Shown one piece after another: positions 10,196 through 20,940 of a DNA stretch of 38,639 bases. How positions within the stretch are numbered: the first letter of the stretch is position 1; every line of letters starts with the position of its first letter. This DNA comes from Sperchopsis tessellata. Its lineage: Eukaryota > Arthropoda > Insecta > Coleoptera > Hydrophilidae. Both the position numbers and the translations under genes were made by a program. The stretch is taken from NCBI GenBank assembly GCA_033557685.1, contig JAWQRN010000105.1:1-38639 (forward strand), written 5' to 3'. Below the pieces are notes generated by a model. That model was given only the letters and a program-made list of their open reading frames with translations. It ran no database searches and was not told the DNA's origin.

Positions 10196-12829
10196 GTGCA
10201 TGCTTACAACCATTTTACTAACAGCTTGGTGTTGGGATTTTGTGTGTTTGTTTATCTAAGGAATTTGAAGGAAAATATATACGTTTTCCGTAACGTAAAC
10301 AATAACTTAGTGTTGTTAGATGTGTTTAACATTTTTTATAATTTTTATCGGAAATTTTGCATTTAGTTTACAAATCATTTGGTATGTTTTCATTTACGTT
10401 CATCGACGAGACATATGCTAATATAGGTACAATGTTATCCGCAACTAAAGAGGTGGCACTCCAATTTCCAAAACGTGAACCTTTAAATATAATCATAGTT
10501 AAATACACAAGATACGTTTACATGTGACAATATCTTCTATAAACGTTTCTATAATAACTCAGTTTGAATTAAACTATTAATAGTTTACGAGTTAAATGTT
10601 CTTTTCTGTTAATTCAGGGAATAGATGTACTCCAAGACAAAATTAAAATTAATTTTCTGTAAAGATATATTAAAAATGAAAACGAAAAATATGTTTAAGA
10701 ATTTATAAAAAGGAAAATAAAATATATTGCTTTTTCGTTGAACTCGCGTTCTGCCCCATACTTTGATGAAATAATGTTGCACAGGTATTCTTGCCATGGA
10801 ATAGCTTCTAATTGCAGTGTGCTGGAATCGGTTATCTAATTGTAATCGATTAAAATATGAAATAGTTCGTATTTGTTGAATTTGTCTACTTTTTTCATAG
10901 AATTATTCCAAAATTCTACTTTTTAAGGACTATATTTAGAAAGCGCCCCTTTAATGCATTTTTGTATCTAGCTATAGTATAATCTGTACTAAAACACGGT
11001 AATGTATTTGGGGGGGGGTACTTATGACAATGCGATTGCATCAACACTTATTGCCTAGAAATGCAATATACAAATCATGCACAGATTAAGATATTTTTAC
11101 CCTTCTGATAGTCAAACTATTTTTGTACCGAGTGTACAAATGCTTATCGGCAATTACCACAAATATATATATACCGGAATCTCACCGTCACTCTTAATAA
11201 ATATAAGTAATTTTGAATATAAAAATACTATGTAGTATGACAACTTATCCAAACTTAATTTTCCTTAGATTTATGCAGTTTTTGACAAATTACTAAGTGA
11301 AACACTGAATTTCATAAAACAGCTTAAAAATGAATAAATACACGAACTTTAATTTTTCATCGGCAACTGTTACGTATTATTTAAATTTATGTTTGAAAAT
11401 ATAACATAGGCCAAGCCTGATCTTTGTTCAAATATCATTATAATTTAAGATTGAACAGTAATCAAGGAGCAGTTATCATTAAATCGAGATATTAAATAAA
11501 TACTGTTTCAGAGTCCCCTATTTTAAGTAGCCCTATGGTTCATAAAATACATTGCCGAGCTATGTTTAAACGAAACTTTTTTCTTATATTCTAAAAAAAA
11601 GTTCGTTTAAGATATTATTTCATGTTAATGAAACATCCTGTATTTGCAATACGCGGTATGCATTTTGGTGTTGATTTGATGGGTTATTAGCATTCAAAAC
11701 CACACGTAGTGGGGTTTTAATGTTTTTCAATGGATATACAGGTAGTATTTTTTACCAAGATATGTAATAAATCCTCAAGATTTTTTGGTAAATAAATAAA
11801 ATTCAGTCATAGTAGTTAATTGATTTTTGCAGGACATTTTTTTATTTTTATAGCACTGAAGATTTACTATACTAAGTATTATTATTATTGCTCACATATG
11901 ACTGATAAAGGATCTACTAAGATTTATTTTAGATTGATCACGTAATATCTTCTGATCTACCAAAAAATAATTATTATTTAAACTATGCTAAACTTAAATT
12001 CATTACTAAAATCTTAAGTAATTTCAAATACTCTATTTTGTATTTGTAGTAATGGTGAACAAGATCTTTGTCACATCTCTTTCATATATCTTAAGTGTCT
12101 TATTCGCAGGAAATTTACAAAATTGTACCATGTATTCAACGACAGAACAATGACACAACCACATTAAAAAACCATGAAATTCAAATCAGTTATCCTAATT
12201 CATACTTCTAGTTTTTGAACTGTAGATGGTTTTCTGTAAATATGCGTAATATTATGTAATCCAATGGGTTTATTTATTTATATCCAGCCAGTCATCACAG
12301 AACAGATCAATTTCAAATTATACCCATATATTTTTATTTCAATTCATATTCGAGTTTGACCTTTAAATTGGCGAATAACAATTCTTCCATTTAAGGCATT
12401 AAAAACAATTGTATTTTTTATATTTGTATTATACATATAAACTCTAAGATCCTTTTTACTAACGTCATTGTTTCCTTTACACGAAAATCTTAACTTTTAT
12501 GTGATGGAATCTATAAAGATTATGCCCCAACTTTTAACAAAATATCGAAAACAATTAAAAATTATAGAAAACTGGAGTTTAGACTTTAGAAATGTATCTA
12601 TATAAAAATTGTCAGCTTGATATTTGATGTATAATTTTGAATTTAATGTAATAAGTGTAACAGGAAAATAACATTAAAATTAATTTTATATTAATATGCA
12701 ATACTTATGGTACTTTTAAAAGAAATTATAAATTATATTCGTGTCTCACATCAAATAACAATTCCACTGCTTTTATGTCACATATATAGCTTCTCTCTCA
12801 TTTTTTAACTTGGTCATTTATTTTCACAG
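10196..12829 (+). other. Intron (phase 1) between the two LDLa exons
   Basis: It is bounded by the donor GTGCAT and by an acceptor with a good pyrimidine-rich run ending TTTTCACAG. About 2.6 kb, AT-rich, with a G-run at 11011-11019. No transposon domain, RNA gene or further exon was recognised inside it; small open frames are AT-rich noise. Confidence 0.7.
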
Positions 12830-12946
12830 TTTGTGCCGAAGGAGAATTGAGCTGCGACATCAGTAGGTGTATCCCTCTGAGCAAACGATGTGATGGTCAT
12901 CGCGACTGCAGCGATGGAACAGATGAGCTTGAATGTGTCATGGAAG
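12830..12946 (+). CDS. Internal exon: one LDLa module
   Basis: The exon has 117 bases (39 codons), phase 1 at both ends, with strong splice sites: acceptor TTTTCACAG and donor GAAG|GTAAGTT. After the split codon it encodes CAEGELSCDISRCIPLSKRC followed by the acidic motif CDGHRDCSDGTDELEC, so all six LDLa cysteines and the Asp/Glu calcium ligands are present. Joined to the previous exon it reads through NFDNNGV without a stop, giving two tandem LDLa modules. One-module exons with symmetric phase-1 borders are the classic unit of exon shuffling in extracellular proteins. The protein is probably a large secreted or matrix protein such as perlecan. The next exon is not certain: one candidate lies at 27208, otherwise the gene continues beyond this window. 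Confidence 0.88.
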
Positions 12947-13494
12947 GTAAGTTATTTTTAATCTAAATTGCTCCAGAATTATGTATTTTAACTTCCGCGT
13001 TCAGTTTAGTGGATTTATGAGATGAGCTTTATTCTATTTTCAATTTCTTTTTATTTAAAAAGTACTAACTATATATTATAATAAATGCGCTGTTTTAATT
13101 CACAACTATCATGTTATGCAACTTGCACATACTTTTGCTCGACGGATAATAGTGTAAAACCTTAAATAAAAATAGAACTTACCACTTTAAATTTGGATAT
13201 CTTACATCTCATGGCTGCGCATAATGTTTGCAGAGTACAAAATGAGATCAGAGCAAAAGTAATAACCACATTTTTAATTAGCGTCATAAGAACGCACACA
13301 AATTTTGAGATATTTTACCAAAGAAAAATATGAAGTCTGTCTACCCAAATTGTCGGGTAAGAGAAGTGCCAAGAGTTTAGAAAGCGCATGCACTAGATAT
13401 AAAATGCGATAATCAGAAATCTATAAATTATATGCAAAATTTACTAAAAATATTTCTTTATGTATACAACAAAAAAATATGTTTTATTAATGAA
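12947..13494 (+). other. Start of a long intron after the second LDLa exon
   Basis: It begins with a consensus GTAAGTT donor. No exon or repeat domain was recognised before the LINE remnant that starts near 13495 on the opposite strand. Confidence 0.6.
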
Positions 13495-14440
13495 ATACAA
13501 TTTTATCCACTGTTGGACGAATGTCTCCCTAAATTCGTTTCATGGTTATGCATCCTTCTCATTCACGTGACTTCCAAGCAATATCTGAGTTCTCTGCCTC
13601 TCCGTCATGGGTTGGTCTTATATTATTTTTCGGTTCCCACAACGTTAATTCTATCGACCATCTATGATCTGCTAGCTTTCGATGTATTGGCCATTTCCAC
13701 TTTTGCATCTTTACCGTCTCTATAACATCTCTGACTTTAGTCAAACTCAAAACCAATATATTTCTCTCAATACTTCTTTATGTTGTTTGGAGCTTCTATT
13801 TATTAAGTGACCTTAAGTATGTATGTGCCACTAGCAAACGCCATCACAGGCAAAATTCACTGATCAAAGGCCCTGCTATTTAATCCCAAACCTAGTTGTA
13901 CTCTATGGAAACTATGTTCTTCGCGCTATCTTTAACGCAGTATCTCCATCCATCGTTATGAGCTAGCCCAAATACATGTATGATGTTACGGTTTCAATTA
14001 GTGTGCCCTAAATTTAAACATCAGCTGGCATAGTTACCTCATTGAATATCACTTTTGTTTTATTATGATATATCCTAAGATCTACATCTTTACTTATCGA
14101 ATGCAGATATATCTTCTTTTGCAAATCTCAAATGGTCAATATATTCTTCATTCACTTTTATGCCATTAACTTTCGATAGAGTTCCCGGAATATATCTGCA
14201 CTTAACAACTTCGGCGATATGGTGTCTTCTTGTGTAACATTTTCTTGTATATTAATTGTTCCGTTTTTTTTATGTAATTTGACATTTGATGTGGCTTTCT
14301 TATAGGTGTTTTAAATCGTCTGTATATAGGCAGATATAACCTTTAATAACTACAGATATTTTGATAGAATCAAATTCTTTCTCATTGTCAACGAAAGCAT
14401 ATCATATTGACAAGCTATACTCGTTACATCTAGATATCAA
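13495..14440 (-). mobile_element. 3' half of an RTE-like endonuclease/reverse-transcriptase LINE
   Basis: On the minus strand the reverse transcriptase is recognisable in order: AFVDNEKEFDS near 14370-14400 (motif A, with E for the usual A), QEDTISPKL near 14230 (motif B region), KVNGIKVNEEYIDHLRFA near 14115-14170 where the catalytic FADD has become FAKED, then a TSYMYLG-like block near 13990, KLQTT near 13790, LTKVRDVIETVKMQKWKWP at about 13690-13745, and a terminal ETFVQQWIK at about 13500-13530. This is the 3' region of the insect family usually annotated as endonuclease-reverse transcriptase. The copy is 5'-truncated, has many stops, and has lost the catalytic aspartates. It lies within the putative long intron, antisense to the host gene. 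Confidence 0.85.
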
Positions 14441-15959
14441 TTAAATATTGCTATATTTGTAGTTCATATGCTGTTCGCGTGACTTCATAATTATATATTC
14501 TAACATCATCTTTTATTCACTTTTTAATGGTCTTTGAATGTTCCACATACTCTATATTCTGCTTTCTTGTAACTTTAGTTTATGTTCGAAAATGTTCACA
14601 AGTTTTGAATGTACACGTACCCCAAATTCGATTATCTTCATGGAGATCTGTCCCCTTAAGTGATAGGGCTTAGGTTTAATTTCTATACTTTTTAGTATTC
14701 TTATATGAAGCAAAAATCACGGAAAACGAAATTGTTACCTCTGAAAGTATCACTTACGGTCTAGCTACATATTTCAAAATCAACTACTATCTTCGATTTA
14801 TAGCTAAAATCATATTTTTCAAAAATCACATTTATAAATTTTCGTGCTTTTGAGTTATCGTATACAAAAATTTCACGTGACACATATATCGCCAGACGTC
14901 ATAACAAAATTGGTCAACTCTGTTTCAGGATTTTGTTTCTATTAAAACACGTTCCTTTTGCTGTAATAAATATAGAAAGAAAATAGGTAAGATACAAAAT
15001 AAATACAATGGAGTTAAGGTAAATTCTATATTTCGACTTTACCTTTACTGCATTGTATTTATCTTATATCTTACTTTTTTACTTAAAGTAAATGCTGAGA
15101 TTATGAGCGAACTCTCGCGATTCTATAGGTTTTGTGTCTTACAATACCCCAATTCTGTGAAGAACCTTTATATATCCTCAGTTTGCACGAATTATCACAG
15201 TAGCAGGTTGAGGTAGTAACCTTTCACAACAATTGCAATAATCTGAGTTTAAAGGTTATATTATTGCCTTCTCCTGATACTGTTGCAATACAAGGTATTT
15301 TAAACACAACTCCTCTTGAAACTTGAAAGTTTCTTTATTTTATCTCGCTTGTGCAATATTACAATATAACTAACAAGCTTAACGTTAAAGCCGGTCCATT
15401 TGATTCAACTTGTGAAGTATATGGTATACTCTTGGAAATCAGAAGAACATTTAAAATCTCAATTTATTTGTTATCACTAGTTATGTTGTATCATATTTTA
15501 AATAAATTTAACATTGCATAATTTAAAAAAAGTTAAGGCAGCACTGCAAAACTGTTGCCATCACTAATGGCAATATTTTTTTTATTTTTTCGAATTTTGA
15601 TGATCCTCGAAATATCGAATTTTCTACCTATATACAGTTTGTACGAAAAATTGTAATATAAAGAAAAGGGAAAACCTGCAATTTAAAAAGATTACAGCTT
15701 TGTATTTATTTCCTGATTTGTTCTATCTCTTTTTAAACAGTTGCACCAATTAAGCATGTTTCCATTGTTTGCATGTAAACTTTAAACTAACTATTGCTAA
15801 AATATAATTTTATAGAATTACACAGAATATGCTATACGAAATCGAAATATATATGTATAAAAAATTCTTTAGACCTTTGCATTTCGAGTGAGGAACAAAA
15901 TAAAAAACATAAAAATTGTAAGAGCAGTTATTCTCTGCCGAATCATAACAGTTAGAGTA
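14441..15959. other. AT-rich intronic or intergenic DNA
   Basis: No coding domain was recognised. The exception is a hairpin-forming inverted repeat at 14985-15075, listed separately. A slightly less AT-rich patch near 15100-15350 could be an old repeat but shows no readable protein. Confidence 0.45.
14985..15075. repeat. Short-loop inverted repeat (38-39-bp arms)
   Basis: The left arm 14985-15023 and right arm 15038-15075 are near-perfect reverse complements, sharing blocks AAATACAATG and AAGGTAAA, with a 14-base loop. This is typical of a small foldback MITE. Target duplication was not determined. Confidence 0.85.
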
Positions 15960-16210
15960 CAATCATCTACTGTGTCGGGAGCTCGACGCTATCATGTAGT
16001 AATATGAATAAAGTATGATTACAGTGTGAGAGCATATTACCCTCTCCGCAGGGTGGCTGAAATCAGGGGGCGGCAATCCTGCGACAAATCACTGGCGCGC
16101 ACACTTGACAGAAAATAATAATTTAATGCCCACAGAGCAAGTTCTGGTTGTTCTGTTATTAATCCGCGACTAATATGTGGTCTCCGGATTTTAACACCGT
16201 CGTTTAGTTA
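15960..16210. other. GC-rich island, possible LTR-retrotransposon fragment
   Basis: It is markedly richer in G, C and CpG than its surroundings: GGGAGCTCGACGC near 15978, CCCTCTCCGCAGGGTGGC near 16041, and GGGGGCGGCAATCCTGCG near 16065. An AATAAA at about 16007 and a TGGCGCGC block near 16093 suggest an LTR end followed by a primer-binding site. That is only a suggestion: no paired LTR or readable gag/pol was seen. Confidence 0.3.
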
Positions 16211-18289
16211 CCCCTAAATGACTGAGCACGACCTATTTATACTGGACATAAGAAATCAGTTTTATAAAATAATGTATGTACTATTTTAGATATTCGCTCT
16301 TATTACTAAAAATATATGTATATATTACTAAAACCCAACTACTGTATAAAATTAAGAATAAGTAAGTAAATGATTATATGTTAAACTTAAGTTTATAGAG
16401 AGCTCACAAAGAAAAACGCAAACTTTTAGACAAGATTGGAAGCAGCTTTGATGTTATGTAAAATATAAGCGTTCAATTTAAGTATACTTCATTCCTTAAA
16501 GTTCTACATAATTACCCCTTTCTAAATAATGTTACTTCGGTTAATATTTTGAAATAACAGAATATAGATGTATAGCCACATCTATAGTCTCTCTAGATGA
16601 TGTAAGCAGAGTTAGCAGATAATCTATAAAAAACTACTTCTTGCAAAACGTGCAAACAGTTTTCCTTGGTGAATACAAGTAACATTTATCAGGTATCATT
16701 TTTGGACTAAGAATCCAATTTAAGGGATATGATACCCTTACAGAAAAATCTGCTCCATATCTACTGAATATGAAACGAGTTATATTTTATTGAAAAAGTG
16801 TTTAAGGGCAGCTTCGCTACCGTTCTGACTACCATAAGCCAAGCTGTTTGCAACAAAAATACTTTCATTCTCTTTTAGCCCTCGATCGGGGCTTCACCTG
16901 CCCCAAAATTAAAGTTGTATTTATGCCATTTGTTATATTTTTTACTGTTTTATCTTCACTAAAACAGTATACCTGATGAAATATATATTTTGTTTGAATG
17001 CAAATTAAGATAGTATCATCGGCATGGTATTACATATATCATCTTTGTTTCATATATCGTTTATTTGTATGTACCGGAAGAAGTTAGGTTTTACTGTTAA
17101 ACATCTCTAAATCAGTGCACAAAAAAATGATTATACTTACATAGTTACTTACATATTACGGACGATTATAGGTCCGCTATTTACTAGAGAGTTTTATTTG
17201 TTTTAAAATGTACACTAAATGTATAGATAATTTTAAATTACTGTATTAAGCTAGTTTTTGAGATCACTTTTGAAAAAGCACAAAACTCTATATTTGGAAT
17301 AAAATAAAATTTGGACATTCTGACTTTGACCAAAACTTGTTTGACTGTCTCTGCGGTAAATTTTCATCAGTAAGCAGCTAAAAATCTAAAATTATGTCAC
17401 GAAATGATCAAATTTCAAAACCACTAAATCCGTAAATTTTATAAATTGGATATCCTAAACTTAGATCTATCAGACATTCTATGCATAATATGTTAGTTTC
17501 TGATATCCCAAACGAAATAAATTCCTAAAATAATATGTGTTTATTTTAAAGATCTAAAGTTTTAATTTATAGGTTAGGCGGATCAATATAAGAAAATCAA
17601 TCATGTTAGTTAGCGAACTCAGGTGGTTGGTTTTATAAGTAGGTGGGGGAGGGATATTAAGCATTGGGTCAGTATGTTGTTGGCAATTGAGACCACATGC
17701 TGTGCACGTTAAAGAACCCTATACAAGTTGGAATACTATATAATACAAGAGAGCGACAAGTCTTGTGATTTAATTTATTTGCCTACGACTGCATGAAGTA
17801 TTAATTAAAAACAACTTTTCGATAAGTACCTATCAGAATTATGTCAAAGTTTCATGCCAAGAAATGAAGATTTAGGCTAATACTGCTGAAGAAAGTACAG
17901 TTTGATATTAAAATGCGACTTCTTAGTTTACTATACACATTTTTTATTCCGAATGCATAGGTGGCTACATTCTTTAAAACATGTCAACCATAGTGTGTCT
18001 GTAAACAATTTGTCAATGTCATTGCAAAACTTGGCCCGTATGGGAAAATGCCCTTTATATTTTTTAACAAAAATCTAGTTATATGACAGTCAAATAGTAA
18101 AGCCATACAAAAGTGTTTTGTCCTTATTCTCTAATAACGGTCAATCATAATAAAGCATGACATTGCTATTGACAGTAGTTAGCAATTGTATAGGTATTAT
18201 AATATATCTTTGTTGCTGTAGCTTTTATGAATTTCAAACATACTTTACAATATGTTCATATTAGATCAATTCAGAAAAGGACAAAATGA
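16211..18289. other. AT-rich intronic or intergenic DNA
   Basis: No RNA gene or transposon domain was recognised. A possible acceptor TTCTCTTTTAG near 16868-16878 precedes a short GC-richer patch (CTCGATCGGGGCTTCACCTG), but the phase-1 reading soon becomes hydrophobic low-complexity sequence and lacks a donor, so I do not call an exon. A G-rich patch (GGTGGGGGAGGG) occurs near 17643. Confidence 0.45.
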
Positions 18290-18870
18290 TATCGAAGTTC
18301 TTGTCCCAGTATACTTTCTACACTCAACAATAAGGTGTTCTAAATTTGTAACACCATGCATGTTTGACAGTTAGGTGGATATTCTTTTTTTAAGAGGTGT
18401 ACATGGGTAATATTACAGGGCCCGATTTGAAAGCGGGCAAGTACCACTTTCTCTCTACGGCTTTACGGTGGGGTGTTTTCCAAACTCCAATATTAGGATT
18501 AAAAAAAGTTCTTTGTGCATTTGTTGAGCCAGGCTATTGCCAAATTTTACGGGCGTTAATGTGAAGGTGTTTACAAGTTCGTTTCCCATTATGCCTACAT
18601 GACTGTGCAGCCACAAAAAAAATACTGTTTTACCGCGCACTTGAATAACCGCAATTTGTACTTTAATCGTATTTGAATTATTTGACATAAAAGAAGAAAG
18701 ACTCTTTAGTCTACTTAAGCTTTATTTTACAAAATTCAGTGCGTATAAAATTGCAATTGACATTTTTTGTGAAAGGGTGTAGTTTTTTTTTAATAGAAAA
18801 ATTTTCATATAAAACCGAAAGCCCAACCCCGATATAAATTGATGCGTCCGTATATACATCCTATGTCTTT
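18290..18870 (-). mobile_element. RNase H tail of a LINE (I/R1/Jockey group)
   Basis: On the minus strand RNase H is readable from VYTDASIYIGVGLSVL near 18800-18860 (first catalytic Asp in YTDAS), through an RTEFCKIK segment near 18735, to FLWLHSHVGIMGNELVN at about 18555-18605, the LINE form of the conserved ..PSHVGI.GNE.. motif. Downstream, with a frame change, come RFQIGPCNITHVHLLKKEYP and PNCQTCMVLQ near 18330-18450, the Cys-containing 3' end seen after RNase H in such elements. Stops and frameshifts show it is a relic. It is a 5'-truncated copy with no readable reverse transcriptase. Confidence 0.8.
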
Positions 18871-19215
18871 CTCATTCATTTATGGCCATATCAGTGATAC
18901 TCGAAAAATTTTTAGGTATTTAGGTTTTAAAATTACATTGAAGAATCTATTTATTGGCAAATTAAGTTAAGGGTGGTATTTTAGCGATCCAAATGATCCT
19001 ATGAATAGGCCTTTTGAATTTTAGAATCACCTTGTGAACATGAACAGTTAAATACAGTTCTTCTTCGGATTCATTATACTGTATGAAATTGCGTTGATTA
19101 GATTCTTGCTTATATCTAGTGGGAAGAGTTGTATCACGTTGTAATAGTTGTGTAGAAGGAAATTCCCTATCCATGCCACTCCTTCTTCTTCTCGAACTTT
19201 ATATCAGTTGTCAAA
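18871..19215. other. Unassigned stretch next to the LINE tail
   Basis: A 70-codon minus-strand open frame (18962-19174) is less AT-biased than average and could be the eroded LINE segment upstream of RNase H, but no motif can be named. Nothing else was recognised. Confidence 0.35.
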
Positions 19216-19318
19216 TTGTTGTGTTGCGTGTGAGAGTCTATTAGAGAAGGGGAGTACTGAATAACTACAACCAAAGCATATGTGTATTTAATATCTTAAT
19301 ACGACATGCTTACATAAG

Positions 19319-19368
<50 letters not shown>

Positions 19369-20050
19369 GTGTGTGTGTGTTGGTACGGATCTTTTCGTGG
19401 GTGAAGTATACAGCAGATGATTTTCGAGATTTATCCCACGTATGTGCTTCTTTGTTCTGAGAAGAACGAGCTTTTTGATAAGCTTTCGCCGGATATCCTC
19501 AGTCCATCATCAGATCGGCTAGTCAGAAACATAGAGATCGAATGTTGTTCGCTATGTCTCTAACTAGCAGAGAATATATAAGTCCATTACTTGGCCAATA
19601 TAAGTCATTCTCTCGCTATGTCTCTGACTAGCCGATCTGATGATGGCCAAAAGATATCCCACTCTTAACCACTAACCCCATTTGGAAATTTCAGTAATTT
19701 CCCACGCCAGTTTAAAATTGTGATTCGACAGGAATTTATCTCCCACACATGCATCTCATATTCTGAGAAAACGTCAATCGCCAGTCACCATATGTGTCAA
19801 CCTTTTTTCCATATTGATATAAAACCACATGCGTCATCAGACTGTTTTCACCGTTTCACATGCTACATTTTTGCGTTCACATGTCTTTTATCAACGGATA
19901 CATTTAATATTATCACAAATTATATTAAATTGTATCTACAGGCTAAACACTCTGCAAAATTATGAATCTTTTAACACATATCTTCTCCAACTTGACAATA
20001 AAAACATGTGCTTGTGTTGCAGCCACATACTCTCACCCGCAACACAACAA
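19216..20050. repeat. Composite repeat: nested inverted and direct repeats around (TA)n(GT)n
   Basis: The outer ends are inverted: TTGTTGTGTTGCG at about 19217-19229 followed by TGTGAGAGT, with the reverse complement at about 20029-20050. Inside, 19492-19535 is inverted against 19611-19657 (shared core CCATCATCAGATCGGCTAGT). The CGCTATGTCTCTAACTAGC block recurs at 19550-19568 and 19614-19632. A TTTATC..CCCAC..TTCTGAGAA..ACG block is directly repeated at about 19429-19468 and 19736-19772. The arrangement resembles the complex direct/inverted terminal repeats of Penelope-like elements, but no coding domain is visible, so the class is open. Confidence 0.6.
19322..19380. repeat. (TA)n followed by (GT)n microsatellite
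   Basis: About 22 TA units at 19322-19364, then about 7 GT units at 19367-19380. It lies inside the composite repeat. Confidence 0.95.
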
Positions 20051-20894
20051 TATGAAGCCATGTATTCAAATCCCGATGAAGAGAGGCGTGAACCGGCGAA
20101 CCCTTCTACTTATTTGAACTTTTTAAGTAGAATATTTTATTTTTCATAATATATTGTAGTTACTTTTTCGGTCAAACGCTTTTTCCTTAGTTTAGATTCT
20201 CACCATTTTATTTTTTTCGTTGTTGTTTTTGATACGAAACTTTAATTTATTATATATTTAATATTCTTTACCAGTACTAAGATATTTCCATGCATTAGCT
20301 TCAGTCAATTATGTTGTATTTATTAGTATTTTGATACGGAACTTTTATTCATTGAATATTTAATTTTCTCTGTCAATAGTGAAGGTGTACATTTATATGC
20401 TGCAGTCTGCATACTGTTAACCCAATAGTGCTTAAACTTTATTGATTAAACTCATTTCATAATTAACGTAAATTTCTCCATTTTATGTGACACTTTTTAG
20501 CATCACCATCGTGCGGGAGATCCTTTTGTGGCTTCAGTGTCTTTCAAGTACATAACTTCAGGATACTCTTCACATGTAAATCAGTCGTTGCATATTCATC
20601 CGCTGTCTTGCTAGATGGAAATTCTACATGACGTATTCTAATTCGGTTACTACCATGAATAAGGTGACTTACTTATGACAAAAATATTCAACAAGATCAA
20701 TTTTAAGAATCTATTCCATTTTTGCATTTCTGCGGAATTTCATTCCGTATAAATTCAAATTGTTAAATATATAGTTATCATAGAATTTTTTAATATACAA
20801 GAAATATTAGTCTTAATTTTCACAATGTGATTACTTAATAATAATATTAAATATTGATTGCTATTTTCTAGCTACAGGAGAAATTGCAAAGTAC

Positions 20895-20897
<3 letters not shown>
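20051..20897. other. AT-rich stretch with one unassigned GC-richer patch
   Basis: A patch at about 20500-20670 is less AT-rich. On the minus strand it reads RHVEFPSSKTADEYATTDLH and then LKPQKDLPHDG with one stop between, suggesting old transposon coding sequence, but I cannot name the family. The remainder shows nothing. Confidence 0.35.

Positions 20898-20938
<41 letters not shown>
20898..20938. repeat. (TA)n microsatellite
   Basis: About 20 uninterrupted TA units. Confidence 0.95.

Positions 20939-20940
<2 letters not shown>

Noticed and set aside
16868..16980. Possible exon after TTCTCTTTTAG
   Set aside because: The reading turns hydrophobic and AT-rich with no donor and no domain.
20000..20149. 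Exon after the acceptor-like TGTGTTGCAG at 20021
   Set aside because: It coincides with the right inverted end of the composite repeat and has no domain or donor.
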